From: Rotaria macrura | Taxonomy: Eukaryota > Rotifera > Eurotatoria > Philodinida > Philodinidae | Assembly (NCBI GenBank): GCA_900239685.1 | Contig: OENT01000172.1 | Location: forward strand, 111,438 to 175,437 | Direction of reading: 5' to 3' | DNA: 64,000 nucleotides | In this document: in pieces, positions 51,301 through 63,113 of the stretch | Layout of the letters: each line of letters starts with the position of its first letter | Position numbering within the stretch: position 1 is the first letter of the stretch | Position numbers and translations under genes: made by a program | The notes under the pieces: generated by a model | Told to the model about the DNA's origin: nothing | Seen by the model: only the letters and a program-made list of their open reading frames with translations | Database searches by the model: none

Positions 51301-54300
51301 TTTTCTATGTCTATAAGAAGTTCATGTCATGTATTCGTTCTGGTCACGTTCCTGACGAACGTAAATCTTCGTGAAAATTCATTTGCAGAAGCTTCTGAGT
51401 TTCTAATCACTTGTTGATGTGTTTTGACTCTAATTTGGAGCAAGTCATTGTGGGTTCTTGGATACGGAACCCAAAATTGCCATTCCCACGACTCCTGGAA
51501 TGAACATACAAAAACTAATAATTATAATCTACAGCTAATGTCAACACTGATTCGATGGTAGTTATATATATCTGTGCATAGAAGCGTTTCTGCACGACTT
51601 GATTAATTTTAAATCAAGGTCTACATTCAAATATCTTGTGCAAGGATTGAGCAAAGAAGAACTCTAACATCTCAAGACGAACAATGTCAATAGTGATTGA
51701 TATTTGTAGTTTTTATTATTTTGACGATACAGTCGAAATAGTATCTCTATGACAAAGTTTCGAAAACCAAAAAACATACTTTTTCTATCATTGTTATATA
51801 TTGTGTACTGCAACGAAAACTTGTATAATGGCGGTCTTGAATACCAAGAGAATGAAAAAATGTATGATTTTCATCGTCTTCTCACGAGTCAACCTTACTT
51901 CTGTGGGGACAACGGTAATCGTGAAAACGAGTGGTTGTTGTTAATTGTATTAATTACTTCCTATTCTTCATTGAATGGGAGGAGGTTGATAATCGGCGAA
52001 AGACTTTTCAGCAAATGAAAACAGCGAAAAATCTATTAACCGAAGAAGTGAAGTAGCGAAAAGCAGAGTAACCGAATATATTATCCCAATAATGATGAGA
52101 AAATTTAAATGGAAGAAACTTTATTCAAAGTAGATGGAGCTCACCAAGAAGAAAATTTGGGTTTGGTGAAAAACGTCGAAAAGTAAAATAGTGAAAAGGC
52201 AAATGGCGACAGAAAAGGTAGGAGAATATCGAAATGGAAAGATATAGATATAAATAGATCGAAACAGTGCAGCAATAGACAATAACGGGTGTAGACCAGA
52301 ACGGTGTATGTATGTCGTCGGATAGATTGAAGTCAAGTTCAAGTTTAAATCGAACTGAGACAGATTGAAAATTTTTTTCCTGGGCTAGATGAAAATACTG
52401 AAATCAACTAGTTGAATTCAAAAGTTCGATTTGTTCTAATTCAATTTAAAACTGAACTGGATTTCAATCTATCCTACTAAATCTATACCACGAAAATCTA
52501 TTTATGCTGTTCCATTCATCCTCTATTTTCCTTTTCGCTTTTCGATGGTTTCCTTCTGTTTTTCGATGCTTCTGTGTTCCCTGTTTTAATATATTAGTTG
52601 AACTTTTAACATCGATTGTCATACGTATACACTCACAGAAATTGTTTGATATCTGAAAGAAAACAGCAAATCACAGTTCGAAGATTGAGTGAATGTTGAT
52701 TTTCAGACTTGCCTGCTAGTATAAACCACTTCCTTGAACTTGTAAGTGAGTGATTTGTTTCAGAGAATTCAATTCTACATCGAATGATGCCATTGTATTG
52801 CTTACGAATCATTGATAAGTGTTTGAAGAATTAAAATAAAAATCTATCATTTGCTGGAACAAAAATTTCCAATATTAAATTTTAGCTTTTCACATACATT
52901 CGTCTATGATCTTAAAGATTATGAAGTTTTTCTTGGAAGCAAACAAATAGATCATTGTCATGGTTAATAGTTCATACTAGAAATAGCATTTTGTTGATCA
53001 AGAAAAGGTACAATAACAAGGATGCTTGGCACTCTATCAAAAAGAACTTTTTGTTTTGTGTTACCAGTTCATCTAATGAAAATTCTCACTCCTGAAATAA
53101 AAATAGAAACCGATTAAAAAGTGTTATTTAAAAATTTATGATGAAGAAACACGGTCGATTTATTGATTCTGAGTCACTAAAAATAATCATAAGCGTGAAG
53201 ATATGTTTTTTTGAAGAATCTAATTCTCAACACTGCATAGATATCGAGACGAGTCTAAGCAGCAGTGAAGATTAATTTTTACTTATTTCATAAATGTTTG
53301 TTGTACGTATTACTCGAAGATTTCAAAAGAAATAACTTAATTGGAATAAAAATAAATTCGATTTCAAAAACCAGCTAGAATTTATTTCCAAAAGACAGTT
53401 TCAATGATTTATGAGATGAAGCTGATCAATCCGTTCATGGATTAAAAATGAAGTTTTCTTAACTGCTGATGAAATAACTAGAATCAATCGAGCTAGTAAA
53501 TATAGGTGCTATGATTTTTTACAGTACAGAATCTACATGCAATAATTTCAGACGTAAATTGTTCAACCCATGCGGTTTATACCAGTTTTGTTTTTCGAGA
53601 TTTGAGTAATCTATTTAGACCTACCGTCCTGGAAAAACGGGTCGAAGATTGCAATGAAAATTTCTTTTTCGCTTTCTAAATCATGGAGAATCACTTCAGT
53701 ATACAGAAATACTTTAATATGTAAAGTGTATCTCTAAACAATTTATGACAAATTATTAATCATATTTTTCATTAAACAGGGAACTAAAATTTCTACTACA
53801 ATTGTCTGATCAAGATTATTTAAGTCTGAAACTTTTCATTCTCTGACACGTAAGCCAATGGTGAAATACATCAATTTTCATACTCAATTTTGACCATACT
53901 TTTACATTAAAAATCATGCGAAAATCAAGTACAAAATTTAATGTAATTCCTCATTAGATTTAGTCAGAAAGCTGAAACTTTCAGATTCGAACTCATCTTG
54001 AGCTAAAAACATTCAAATGGTAAAACGATTGCAAACTAATTGGAAAATTACCTCATAGAGGCTATCATATGATAGTCAGTTTTATTCCATGCTGTTTGTA
54101 GAAGATGTTTTAAGAGTGTGTTTCAACAAATACTTATTTGAATTTCTGAAAGTTTCACTTCACATAATCTTCATTCCTTGTGCTTTCATTTTCTAATGTC
54201 AACAAGCCAACCAACATTTACGTGATGATATTAAGACACTTTTCTTCTACTTCTTCTCAGTGAACGGTTGAAAATCTCGATGTTCGAAAGAACTCTCAGA

Positions 54301-54788
54301 ATAAGGGCGTTCTACTTCTGGCAGAAAATGCCAGCATAATAATTACAAAAGATACTTTTTCATGTTCTTTCTGCTTCTTGACATAACCTTTGTGAAATAA
54401 ACGACATAGGCTAGTATGTACATTAAAACCTATTCAAAGTTAGCAGAAATCACAATTACCAATATATCATGCAAAACTTAAAGACCAAAAAAGATCTTTC
54501 TCTTTTCTCAACCACAATATCATATTCAAGTCGCTATGATATCAGAAACTATCTATCACTCTGTATATGTAATTATATATACGCAGTTAGACAAAAGTAA
54601 TATTTCGATAACTCTGATATCAACGCGGACTTTTGTTTTTTTTTGAAATTAATGAGACTAAATACCCATTGATTCCGATCATGGTCGTATACAATATTTT
54701 GGGTTCGATCTCGATCATTGTAGTACAGATGAGAGAAATAGCTGCAGCATCATATTATGCCAGTGTTCTTTAACTCTACACATCCTAT
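48382..54788. other. Gene-poor region
   Basis: No supportable gene. There is a GAT trinucleotide tandem at about 49525-49544 and two adjacent short hairpins at 51451-51473 and 51481-51502 in a locally GC-richer patch (about 51240-51510). The frames at 48809-48997, 50274-50465 and 51749-52018 lack domain patterns and splice context. Confidence 0.55.
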
Positions 54789-55154
54789 CCCAAGCAGACA
54801 AACATTTGGAAAAACGCGTTTAAACGCACAATCGGGAACGCCGATTGTGAGTCACTAACGCTCATTAACAACACGCAAGAAACGCGTTTTTTACGCAGAA
54901 TTTTCACTTTCCGAGCGTGAAAACGGATAAAAACTTTAGTCCAGAGCGTTAAAACGCACAATTATTCGACGAATTGAAAGCCAATGCGTTTAAACAATCA
55001 AAATTAGAGTTTTAATCCGTTTTCACGCTCGGAAAGTGAAAATTCTGCGTAAAAAACGCGTTTCTTGCGTGTTGTTAATGAGCGTTAGTAACTCACAATC
55101 GGCGTTCCCGATTGTGCGTTTAAACGCGTTTTTCCAAATGTTTGTCTGCCTGGG
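54789..55154. mobile_element. Fold-back MITE (366 bp) with 147-bp inverted arms
   Basis: Arms 54789-54935 and 55008-55154 are reverse complements with three differences that I can count, around a 72-bp loop. The ends read CCCAAGCAGACAAACATTTG (left) and CCCAGGCAGACAAACATTTG (right, reverse complement). The arms are rich in ACGCGTTT, TTTAAACGC and similar words, which recur in the loop (GCGTTAAAACGC, GCGTTTAAAC), giving a composition unlike the surroundings. There is no coding capacity. The flanks (CTAT | TACG) show no clear target duplication. High arm identity suggests recent insertion or gene conversion between the arms. Confidence 0.9.
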
Positions 55155-56488
55155 TACGCAACAGTTAGTATGTACTCTCGTTGAACTACTTAAATTATTT
55201 TAACTAACAAAAATACTTTGTCGATTCCACCTGCCGTTTGATGTGTTCAACAGCTTCATTATTTACAAAAACAAGCATTACTTTTACTATCAAAACGATG
55301 AGGAGAAAATTGTCAAGTAATCATTAGTGAATCATTTTTGGATAAACTTTAAAAAATTTAATTTCTATTAAAAACAAAGAAGCATGGCGTTTGAGATAGA
55401 TGTCGTATAATTGTAAAAACGAAAAACTTACTTCGTGTAAAAAATAATCTTGATCTAGATCACATAGGAATAATATGTTACCAATATTTTCATGAGAATT
55501 GCATTCGTATAAACAACTTTATGACCTTTTTCGAGATGAAATAATATCTTGAATGAATATGGGACATGTCACCAAATCTCTGAAATTTGGACTTGGATTT
55601 GGGGTATAGTTCAAATGTAGCCCCTATAGGTGGATTTTATCTATGTTTTGATCACAGGATTATTGACATTGTTTTGTTCGACTTAGGTTTGGGATTCGAG
55701 ATACGTTTAACATTTTTTTTCTATCTAACATGAGCCCAACTTTGTAGTCGTGATACACTGAAACCAAATCATAATCCCAAATCCAAAGCTCAGTCGAGAA
55801 CAAATCCAAATCCTAGTCGAGAACAAACCCAAATCTATTTGCATGAAACCCCAAGAACTTGGATTTTTTGCACCCCTAGGCCTTCTAAGATTTGCAAGTG
55901 AAGAGAGAAGCAAAAATTATGCAACATTATTTTTTTAAAATAGTCTAATTTATGAACTAATCAGAAATAAATAGATCCCTCATAGAAAATGTTTTATTCT
56001 TATTGATAAATAATAGTTTAATTTGAAAAATGTGGGTAACTTTTTCTGAGTGTTTCAATGGATCTAAGTAAAAACAATTACTAATTCCTAGTTGAAAGTG
56101 CTGATATTAGAATTTACATCAGTAAGTAAAGTAAATATTAATAATATTTGACTTGCGAATGTCTTTTTTAATAAATCATGTCTCTCACTAATTTCCCAAT
56201 GTCATGCTTTCCGATGTTGAATATTTTTTGAATTTTTTCCGACGGTTTTCTTTTTTCACAATACCAGTTTTTATTCACCATAAAAAAATTAATCCTCACT
56301 TTTTTTCCTCAATTTTACTGAAGCCAAAAACCAAATAATTCAACAACAACAACAAAAACAACAAATAGCTGCATGGATCATCATATGATTATTTTAATAC
56401 AATATGAAAAGCAAGAAGAAAAGTAAGACAATAAAGATAGGAATTCTAAATGTTCTAACGTTTGTTTCGTTTTGTTTTGCTTGTAATT
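55155..56488. other. Intergenic with a possible decayed repeat
   Basis: Contains a patch at about 55580-55870 with repeated GGATTTGG words on the left and CAAATCC words on the right, and a doubled AGTCGAGAACAAA. It resembles the patch in anoctamin intron 13. No gene is seen. The right end should contain the 3' UTR of the neighbouring minus-strand GPCR. Confidence 0.5.
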
Positions 56489-58993
56489 TTAGAGAACAGA
56501 AGTTGGATAAGTAATAACTCTTAATTTAATATATTCATGTTTTTGCTCGTATGGATATTTTGGTGTTTTCGATGGTTTCGATGATGATTCCGAGTGAGCC
56601 ATGCATTGAGCATCATCATAGTTTCTAGCTAGTTGAATTGATCTTTTCCATTCAATACGACAATAACATGGTGCACGTTTTTTTATCGCATGAATCCATG
56701 CATTAATCATACGTCTCAATTCATGACGAAATCTTCTGCCAGCGAATGAATAAAGAATTATATTAGACATTGAATTCAGCAAATCACTAAGAGCCAACAA
56801 TGCATGAGAGCGACGTAGAAAATAGGGACAATCATCTCCTATCACAACAGAGCGACCACAATATTTAATGCTCAATATAATATCAATAAACCAAGAATTT
56901 ATAATCGCTAAAATACATTCAGTTGTTATTATAACAATAACTCGACGCGTTTCATCTGTTCGACGACGTGACAATAATGATTGTTCATTCAGTGAACTTC
57001 GAATGCCAACTATCCATCGAAGAGATATCGTATTAGCAAGTATTGTTATTATAGATGGTATTATACTTCCAAGAACTAGGTTTTAAAGAAAAAAAATGAA
57101 CATAATCATAAGAATGGAGCACATAATGGAAGACAAAGGAAGATTTTCTCTTACCAAGTAACATTGTGTATCGATTGAAACCCAATTTTCGTGAATAAAG
57201 AAGATGATAGATTTGTAAAAAAAAGTTTGCTTCAAAACGTATCGGACATGAATGATAATGGTATTTTAAGCGAAGTTCATTTCGTGCCATTTTGGTGCCT
57301 ATTGTAGATAATTGAATTTTCTGTATAAGAGAAACGATTGGACGTTGATGCATATCAAAATAATGACCTTAAAAGAATAAAGTAATATTCAAATGAGTTG
57401 TCTTCACAAAGAAGTTATAATCTAATTAGTTCTTATGAGTGTAGAAAAATTTTTAAGAAAAAAAAGAATAATAAAGGCAAGGATTTTATTCATTAGTATA
57501 TTCAAATAAACATAGCATAATCAAAAGCACGGCTTAGTATAACATGGAATAGACTCAAAAATCATAACACTATAATTCTTTTCATCGTGACCAGTACGAA
57601 ATATTTCATCGTGCTATGAACTCTTCGGGAAACATGGTACTTGCTCGTTGTATATGTAATNATAGAACAAACTATTATGTATAGAGTTATTCTGTTGACA
57701 ATTGCCATAGGTAAAAGAAAACTTTATCTACGAATGGTAACACGCCGTATTAGTCTAATCTTTAATTCTTGTGGGATTCGGATTTAGTTTGAGAGAAGAA
57801 TTTAATGATCATTCATGTTTATGATAATGCAGCCAATTCAAATTTTCTCGAGCGCAAATGCAATGCGAACTCTTATTTGGATCATTCACTGTTTTTTATT
57901 TTTTTACGAGTTTCTTTAATCAATCAACATTCAGCAATTGTCATCATGAATAAAATATTGTACACGAATAAACAAACATGACCGATGTGACAATGATAAG
58001 CTTCACTTCTCTTTGATTTCACCGAATATAATCATTCAACAATACATAGAGAAGAGATCAAATTTTTATGTTGGTGGTAGTATCACATTATTTCTCTGTA
58101 ATTTTAATACTAGTTAAACAACCTTACTATTTTCTTCACTGACATGGTGTTCAACTAATATTATTAACTCGAAAAATTCAAAAAATAGTAACTCTTAATT
58201 ATAATAATAATAATGCATATTACTAATCACATTATGCTTTCTAGGTATCAGCTTATCTTTCTTATAGATTAATTTTTTTATGAATTTTTAAGGAAATTAA
58301 AAATTACATACGGACTATCTGAACAAGTTGTTGATGTGAGCATACTGTTGAATTATTAACAATACAGTCGATTTCACTTTGATTACTTGATTGATTTTTG
58401 ATAAATGTTATAAAGTTTATTGTTTCATTTGAAAGATTTGTACGTACATAATTGTACCATTCGAATGCAACACTTGAACTAAGTTCAGATGAACAAAATA
58501 GAATTAAACCCAAAAATTCAAATAAATATGCTAATATAAATGCACATAGAATAAGTAAATATGAAAATGATTTTGGTGATGAATTTCGTGGTATCATTCT
58601 ATATGATGAATAAAACATGTCATAAGCACGTTGTACAGCTAAGAATGACATAAGTAAAATTGAAAATCGTATGTAAAACTCGTAATGACTTAATGGTACA
58701 AATATTTGTGGAGCATATTGCGTAAAATAACCATAGATTCTTAATATAAAACTGGATGTGCAAGATGATGCAGGAAAAAAATTATGAAACAATGTTTGTT
58801 GATAATACAATAATTTAATGACACGAAATGTAAAATAAATACAATCAGCAGCTAATAAAGCAATAAAAAATGGTGTTAAAATTGAAGAACGAAAACGTTT
58901 CCGTAAAAATACACATATACATAGCCAATTCCCCACTGAACCGACTAGTATAATAAGAAAACCAATCCATGTACATGCAGATTCAAAAGCCAT
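56489..58993 (-). CDS. Rhodopsin-like G-protein-coupled receptor, three exons, 493 aa
   Basis: Exons 58993-58312, 57367-57155 and 57075-56489 (minus) join in phase (682+213+587 = 1482 nt) with donors GTATGT and GTAAGA. TM1 is about 9-31 with GN at 21-22, TM2 38-63 (LLAADC), TM3 105-127 ending in VQRAYD where DRY is expected, and TM4 143-167. The second extracellular loop is very long, about 130 residues, with several N-glycosylation sequons (NLS, NET, NQS, NQS) and multiple Cys; exon 2 encodes its second half. TM5 is about 299-325 (SIIPSIITILANT), then come a basic loop with SRRRTDETRR, TM6 (VIVIITTECILAIINSWFID), and TM7 (LLALSDLLNSMSNIILYSF, with NIILY in place of NPxxY), followed by FAGRRFRHEL of helix 8 and a Ser/Lys-rich tail. 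An orphan class A-like receptor; its ligand is unknown. An alternative exon-1 donor is possible, but only this one keeps the longer exon 2 open. Confidence 0.86.
57661..57661. other. Ambiguous base (n)
   Basis: The only undetermined base in the window. It lies in the first intron of the three-exon GPCR gene and affects no exon. Confidence 0.95.
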
Positions 58994-60773
58994 CTTCTAT
59001 GAAGTAAGAAAAAACGAAATCATTAATATGATAAATACAACTATTTTAGGAATATGATTAAAAAATCGAGAAAAGAAAATAAATGATGAATGAAACAAAT
59101 CTAGTCATCATCATCTATTGTATCTGTTTTCTCGTTTTCTTCTCTCTCTTCATAAATGTATTCACGTGATAAACCCTTGACAATAACTCAAATAATCGAA
59201 AACAATTCAATAATGAATAGTCATCTTATTCATTGAGGAACTCGTATTCTAGTTCACGTTGTAAAAATGTTATCTGTAGTACTCAGAAGAAGAAAAGGAA
59301 AATAACGCAAGGATTGAGATAACAAGTAGAGAATATACAAGCTAGATTCACTTTCCGTTTGATAGTAACCTTCTAGTTCAAAGGTTTTGTTAATATGCAT
59401 TGCAGATACTATAACGGACACAACTAATCAATTTAATGTACTTAGTTCTCCTCATGAATTGTTAACACATATGTATTCAAAAAAAAACTTAAATTAAATA
59501 AACTTACAATCAAGGAAAATAAATGGCCGTCGATGTTTTATGTCGTTTGATTAGCTATTTTAAACTTCGATAAATCTAAAAATAAAATGAATCGTATTAT
59601 ATCTATAGGATAGGATAAAAACCTTTCGGTGGAAAAATCATTTACATTTAAAATAAAATATAGTTGTATTTTATGCAATTATTATTAAAATAAAATATGA
59701 AATGCTTTTTATTCTTTGCTATATTTTTCTTGATATTGATCGTGAATTTATTCTTAAATCAATAAAATAATGTCGAATATATTTTCAACAAATCGAAAAA
59801 GAAAACTTTATATTATTTATTCGAAGATACAAATAAATAGCATATGAATAATATTATTTTTTATTTAAAGCACACGGATGCAATTTTACGAAGAAACACT
59901 CAATACATGATGAAGCTAATTTATGAGAATCTTCTCTCCAGCCGATCATAATAAACAATCTATTTTATATTGCGATGCATTCTTGATCCAAGAAGGAAAT
60001 TTCAAAGCATTCTACTTCCTTTCAGAATTACAGGATAAATCATGGAGGGTAAATTATTGCTACAAAAGTTCATCATTATTTTATTAATAAAGAAGCCAAT
60101 TTATGTGACCGAAAATAAAATTCTAATAATAAAGCATGAACTAATTTCATACGTTGGACTATTCTACTTCTATACCTACTAAGATATTCAACAAACAAGG
60201 TTTTCAATCTGTTCAATAATAAATACCTTGTTTGTATTTATATTAAAATGAATTGAATCTTACTTATCTATATACGATAGTATATGAAATAAAGTTTAAA
60301 TTTATCAGTTCGATTCAGTAGCAAAAAACAAGATGTGATGAGAATGAATATCTTTTTCATATTGTACTTATCAGTTTTTTAAAAACTGCTTTTATTCACA
60401 TATTAATAGATAATATAAACATTATACATGATCCGTATTATTAATAGCCATCAAAAGTTAATTTCCTTCTTTTATAAATAGTATTGAAGTATAAAAATCA
60501 ATCTCAAATTCTCAGTTATGCTCATCGAGTACATATGAGTTTTAAATCCACGAGAAAACATTGCTCACTATCGATACACATAAGTTTCCATATTTTACGT
60601 TCTCTGAACTTTTTTCTGTGCACACATCTCTTTGATGGTCTTCATTTCTAAAATGATCGGCCATCAAGAGCACTACTGTCTAAATCACACAAAATAGGTT
60701 ACAGAAAACATTTCAACGCACAAAGTACTGTAACACGATACGTTTATCTACAAATCACAACATATGTTATATC
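58994..60773. other. Intergenic upstream of the GPCR
   Basis: Presumably contains the promoter of the minus-strand receptor. A TTCATAG splice-acceptor-like sequence ends 3 nt before its ATG. I see no other gene or element. Confidence 0.5.
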
Positions 60774-60995
60774 CAGGGGCGTACCGAAGTCTCGAAAGCA
60801 GGGGGGGGGGCGTAACGACCCCCCATCTCAATATTTCAAAAGCAGGGGGGCGTAAGGCCTTTATTCATATCAATTCAGCAACTAAAGTCCCCAGAAAAGA
60901 GCTTTTTTTCAATTTTTTTGTACCAAAAACACAAAATTTTCAAAAGCAGGGGGGGGCGTAAAGCCCCCCCACGCCCCCCGGTCGGTACGCCCCTG
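60774..60995. mobile_element. hAT-type MITE (222 bp) with perfect 8-bp target duplication
   Basis: The element starts CAGGGGCGTACCGA and ends with the reverse complement TCGGTACGCCCCTG. It is flanked on both sides by the identical octamer GTTATATC (60766-60773 and 60996-61003). An 8-bp target duplication and CAGGGGCG-type ends are hallmarks of hAT elements. Inside are three copies of an AAAGCAGGGGGG-GCGTAA motif and long G or C runs. The 65-codon frame crossing it is not a gene. It is non-autonomous, so its transposase must come from elsewhere in the genome. Confidence 0.93.
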
Positions 60996-63113
60996 GTTAT
61001 ATCTATAGTATCATGCGACAGGATTTCGTTTTTTTGGCATGGATTTTATTAATGCATGTAAGAAGAGTACAGTGTTACGTTACAAATCCTTACCTAATCA
61101 AAATGTAAAGTACATGCAACAAATATACATGAATATATAGTTGTCTTTTTTTCACAGATCTAATTTGAACATGTTTACTTTAATGAGATTAACACTCTCA
61201 CACTTCAACTATGTTCTCATACTGAAAGTTTAATTAAAACTGAAGAATAATATCATGATAATTTAATTATTCTGAAATACATATGAAGATGCATGACAAT
61301 GTCGAATTTCAAAACAATTAGCAAGATTCTTTTACTCTCTATATGCAGATTGAATTTAGATGTGTGAGCTTATTTCATGGAAACTGAACATGGATAAATA
61401 TATGTCAAAGAAAATATTTAATTTCTATTTGAACTCGAATGTAAACGGTAAAAAAGTAGAAGTTTTGATGACGATACCTAATCATCTGAGTAATAATTAG
61501 ATAGTTTTTGACAATAGAAATTATTTTTATTGGCATGCATTATTGAGTAATATTCTACTGATTCTAAAACTAGACAAATACTTTATTTTATTATTTTCAA
61601 ACGGTTCATATGTCTCGCATGAAATACTCAGAAATATTACATATGGGAATACTTTCAATAATAAGCAGCATGCAATATCTTGAATACTTCGCTTCAAGTA
61701 AATGAAAACCTTAACTGTATGAATGTAATCATCTAACTTATCTATCGTAATCTGCTTTTTGAATCTGCAACACTAGGAATATGACACTTAACTTACATGC
61801 TCGTGAATAGCATAAAAAAACTTAAACAAATCTTTCATGTTAACTTGACATTTTAAATATGTCATGAATATGTGCACAATTATTTTTTTTTCTATATCAT
61901 GTTCTGTTGGGTTTTTTATATTATCAAAAACTTTACTCACTAGATTTTCCTTGGCAAAGAACGATTTCTTGTCTTATTAATATTCAGAGTTTAGAATTCT
62001 CTGAATAAACAGACATATTTAATTTCTTGAGCTATTGCAGTATTTTTTATATACTCTGAAATTCATTTTTCATAACTGATCATACCGAATCCTTATGTTT
62101 TCATTTCACTATGCTCGACTGACTGGATGTGATACATTATCACTCGCGCACATTTGTTTACTCATAACAAAAGCAATAGAATCAATAGCACTTCGAAAAT
62201 CATCACGCAATCTCTATCTGCTCTATTGACTTAAGATGAACTTTGGATAGCGAAAAATCGAATGGTCATTGTGCAGCAATCTTCACACTTATATTCATAA
62301 AAGCATTGAATTTAAAGGAAGTTTTTCAGATCACTCACATTTTTCTCAAATGATTCTATGCTGTGATTTTCAATATTTGTTCATGTCAACTTACGCCAAG
62401 GATAGTTTCATGAATATTAAATTCTCGAGTTATGTTACGTTTCGATACTTCAAAAATCATCGACTTAGTAAAATATAAATGGAAAACTTCTAATTTAGTC
62501 TTATTCGACCTCCATGTGAGTTAATGGTACTTTTGTAATATCAGATCGATAAAATTCTACCTGATCTATAATAATCTGAGCTACTTGGTCACTTTTCAAA
62601 TTAATATAACTACATTGAGTTATTTAGATAATAACAACAATATGTGCATCGACAAATATAGCTGCAAGCAGGAAAATTAAAATTCTATAAACCAGGCTTT
62701 CGTTTAAAACAATTGTCATAAAAATTTGTTTCACTATATCTCATTTTAGTTACTACTAATGTGCGAACAATCATTGAGCTCATCAAACACATGATTCGAT
62801 TAGAATGAAAGAAAATTGCGATCATAAAATCATAATGCACTAGTGTAAAACATAATCATGTTCCTGAAAGAATTTAGAAATCTAATGTACAACTTCGTAA
62901 AAGTTTCACGGAGAAGGGCCTTGTCGGATGCTTCTGTCTTCCATTTCGATCTTTCCGATCTTTTTTGTATAAAATTATCATGCATATAACCCTTATAAAG
63001 CTCTGTAAACCTAAAAACCGAATGTCCACTCCAGTGGACATTGAACAAGTTCAATAAAAACAGCAATAAGACCTTATATAAAGGAACCAATATTTTTTTG
63101 AACTAAGAGGACA
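60996..63113. other. Intergenic, no gene seen
   Basis: Only short chance frames (62269-62478, 62830-63090). Contains a near-perfect 22-bp palindrome at 63021-63042. Confidence 0.55.
63021..63042. repeat. Short palindrome AATGTCCACT-CC-AGTGGACATT
   Basis: Ten-base arms that are exact reverse complements around a CC centre. A related word, GGACATTGGA, recurs at about 63109-63118. It could be a regulatory dyad or the edge of the compositionally distinct segment that follows. Confidence 0.6.

Noticed and set aside
51749-52018. 89-codon plus-strand frame beginning MTKFRKPKNILFLSLLYIVYC
   Set aside because: The start resembles a signal sequence but the rest has no cysteine pattern or family similarity, and no flanking exons are visible.
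54700-54730. GGGTTCGATCTCG resembling a tRNA T-arm
   Set aside because: No matching acceptor stem, D-arm or anticodon arm could be placed around it.
60764-60961. 65-codon frame with GGG runs
   Set aside because: It runs across the hAT-type MITE and one flank; the glycine run is a product of the element's G tract.
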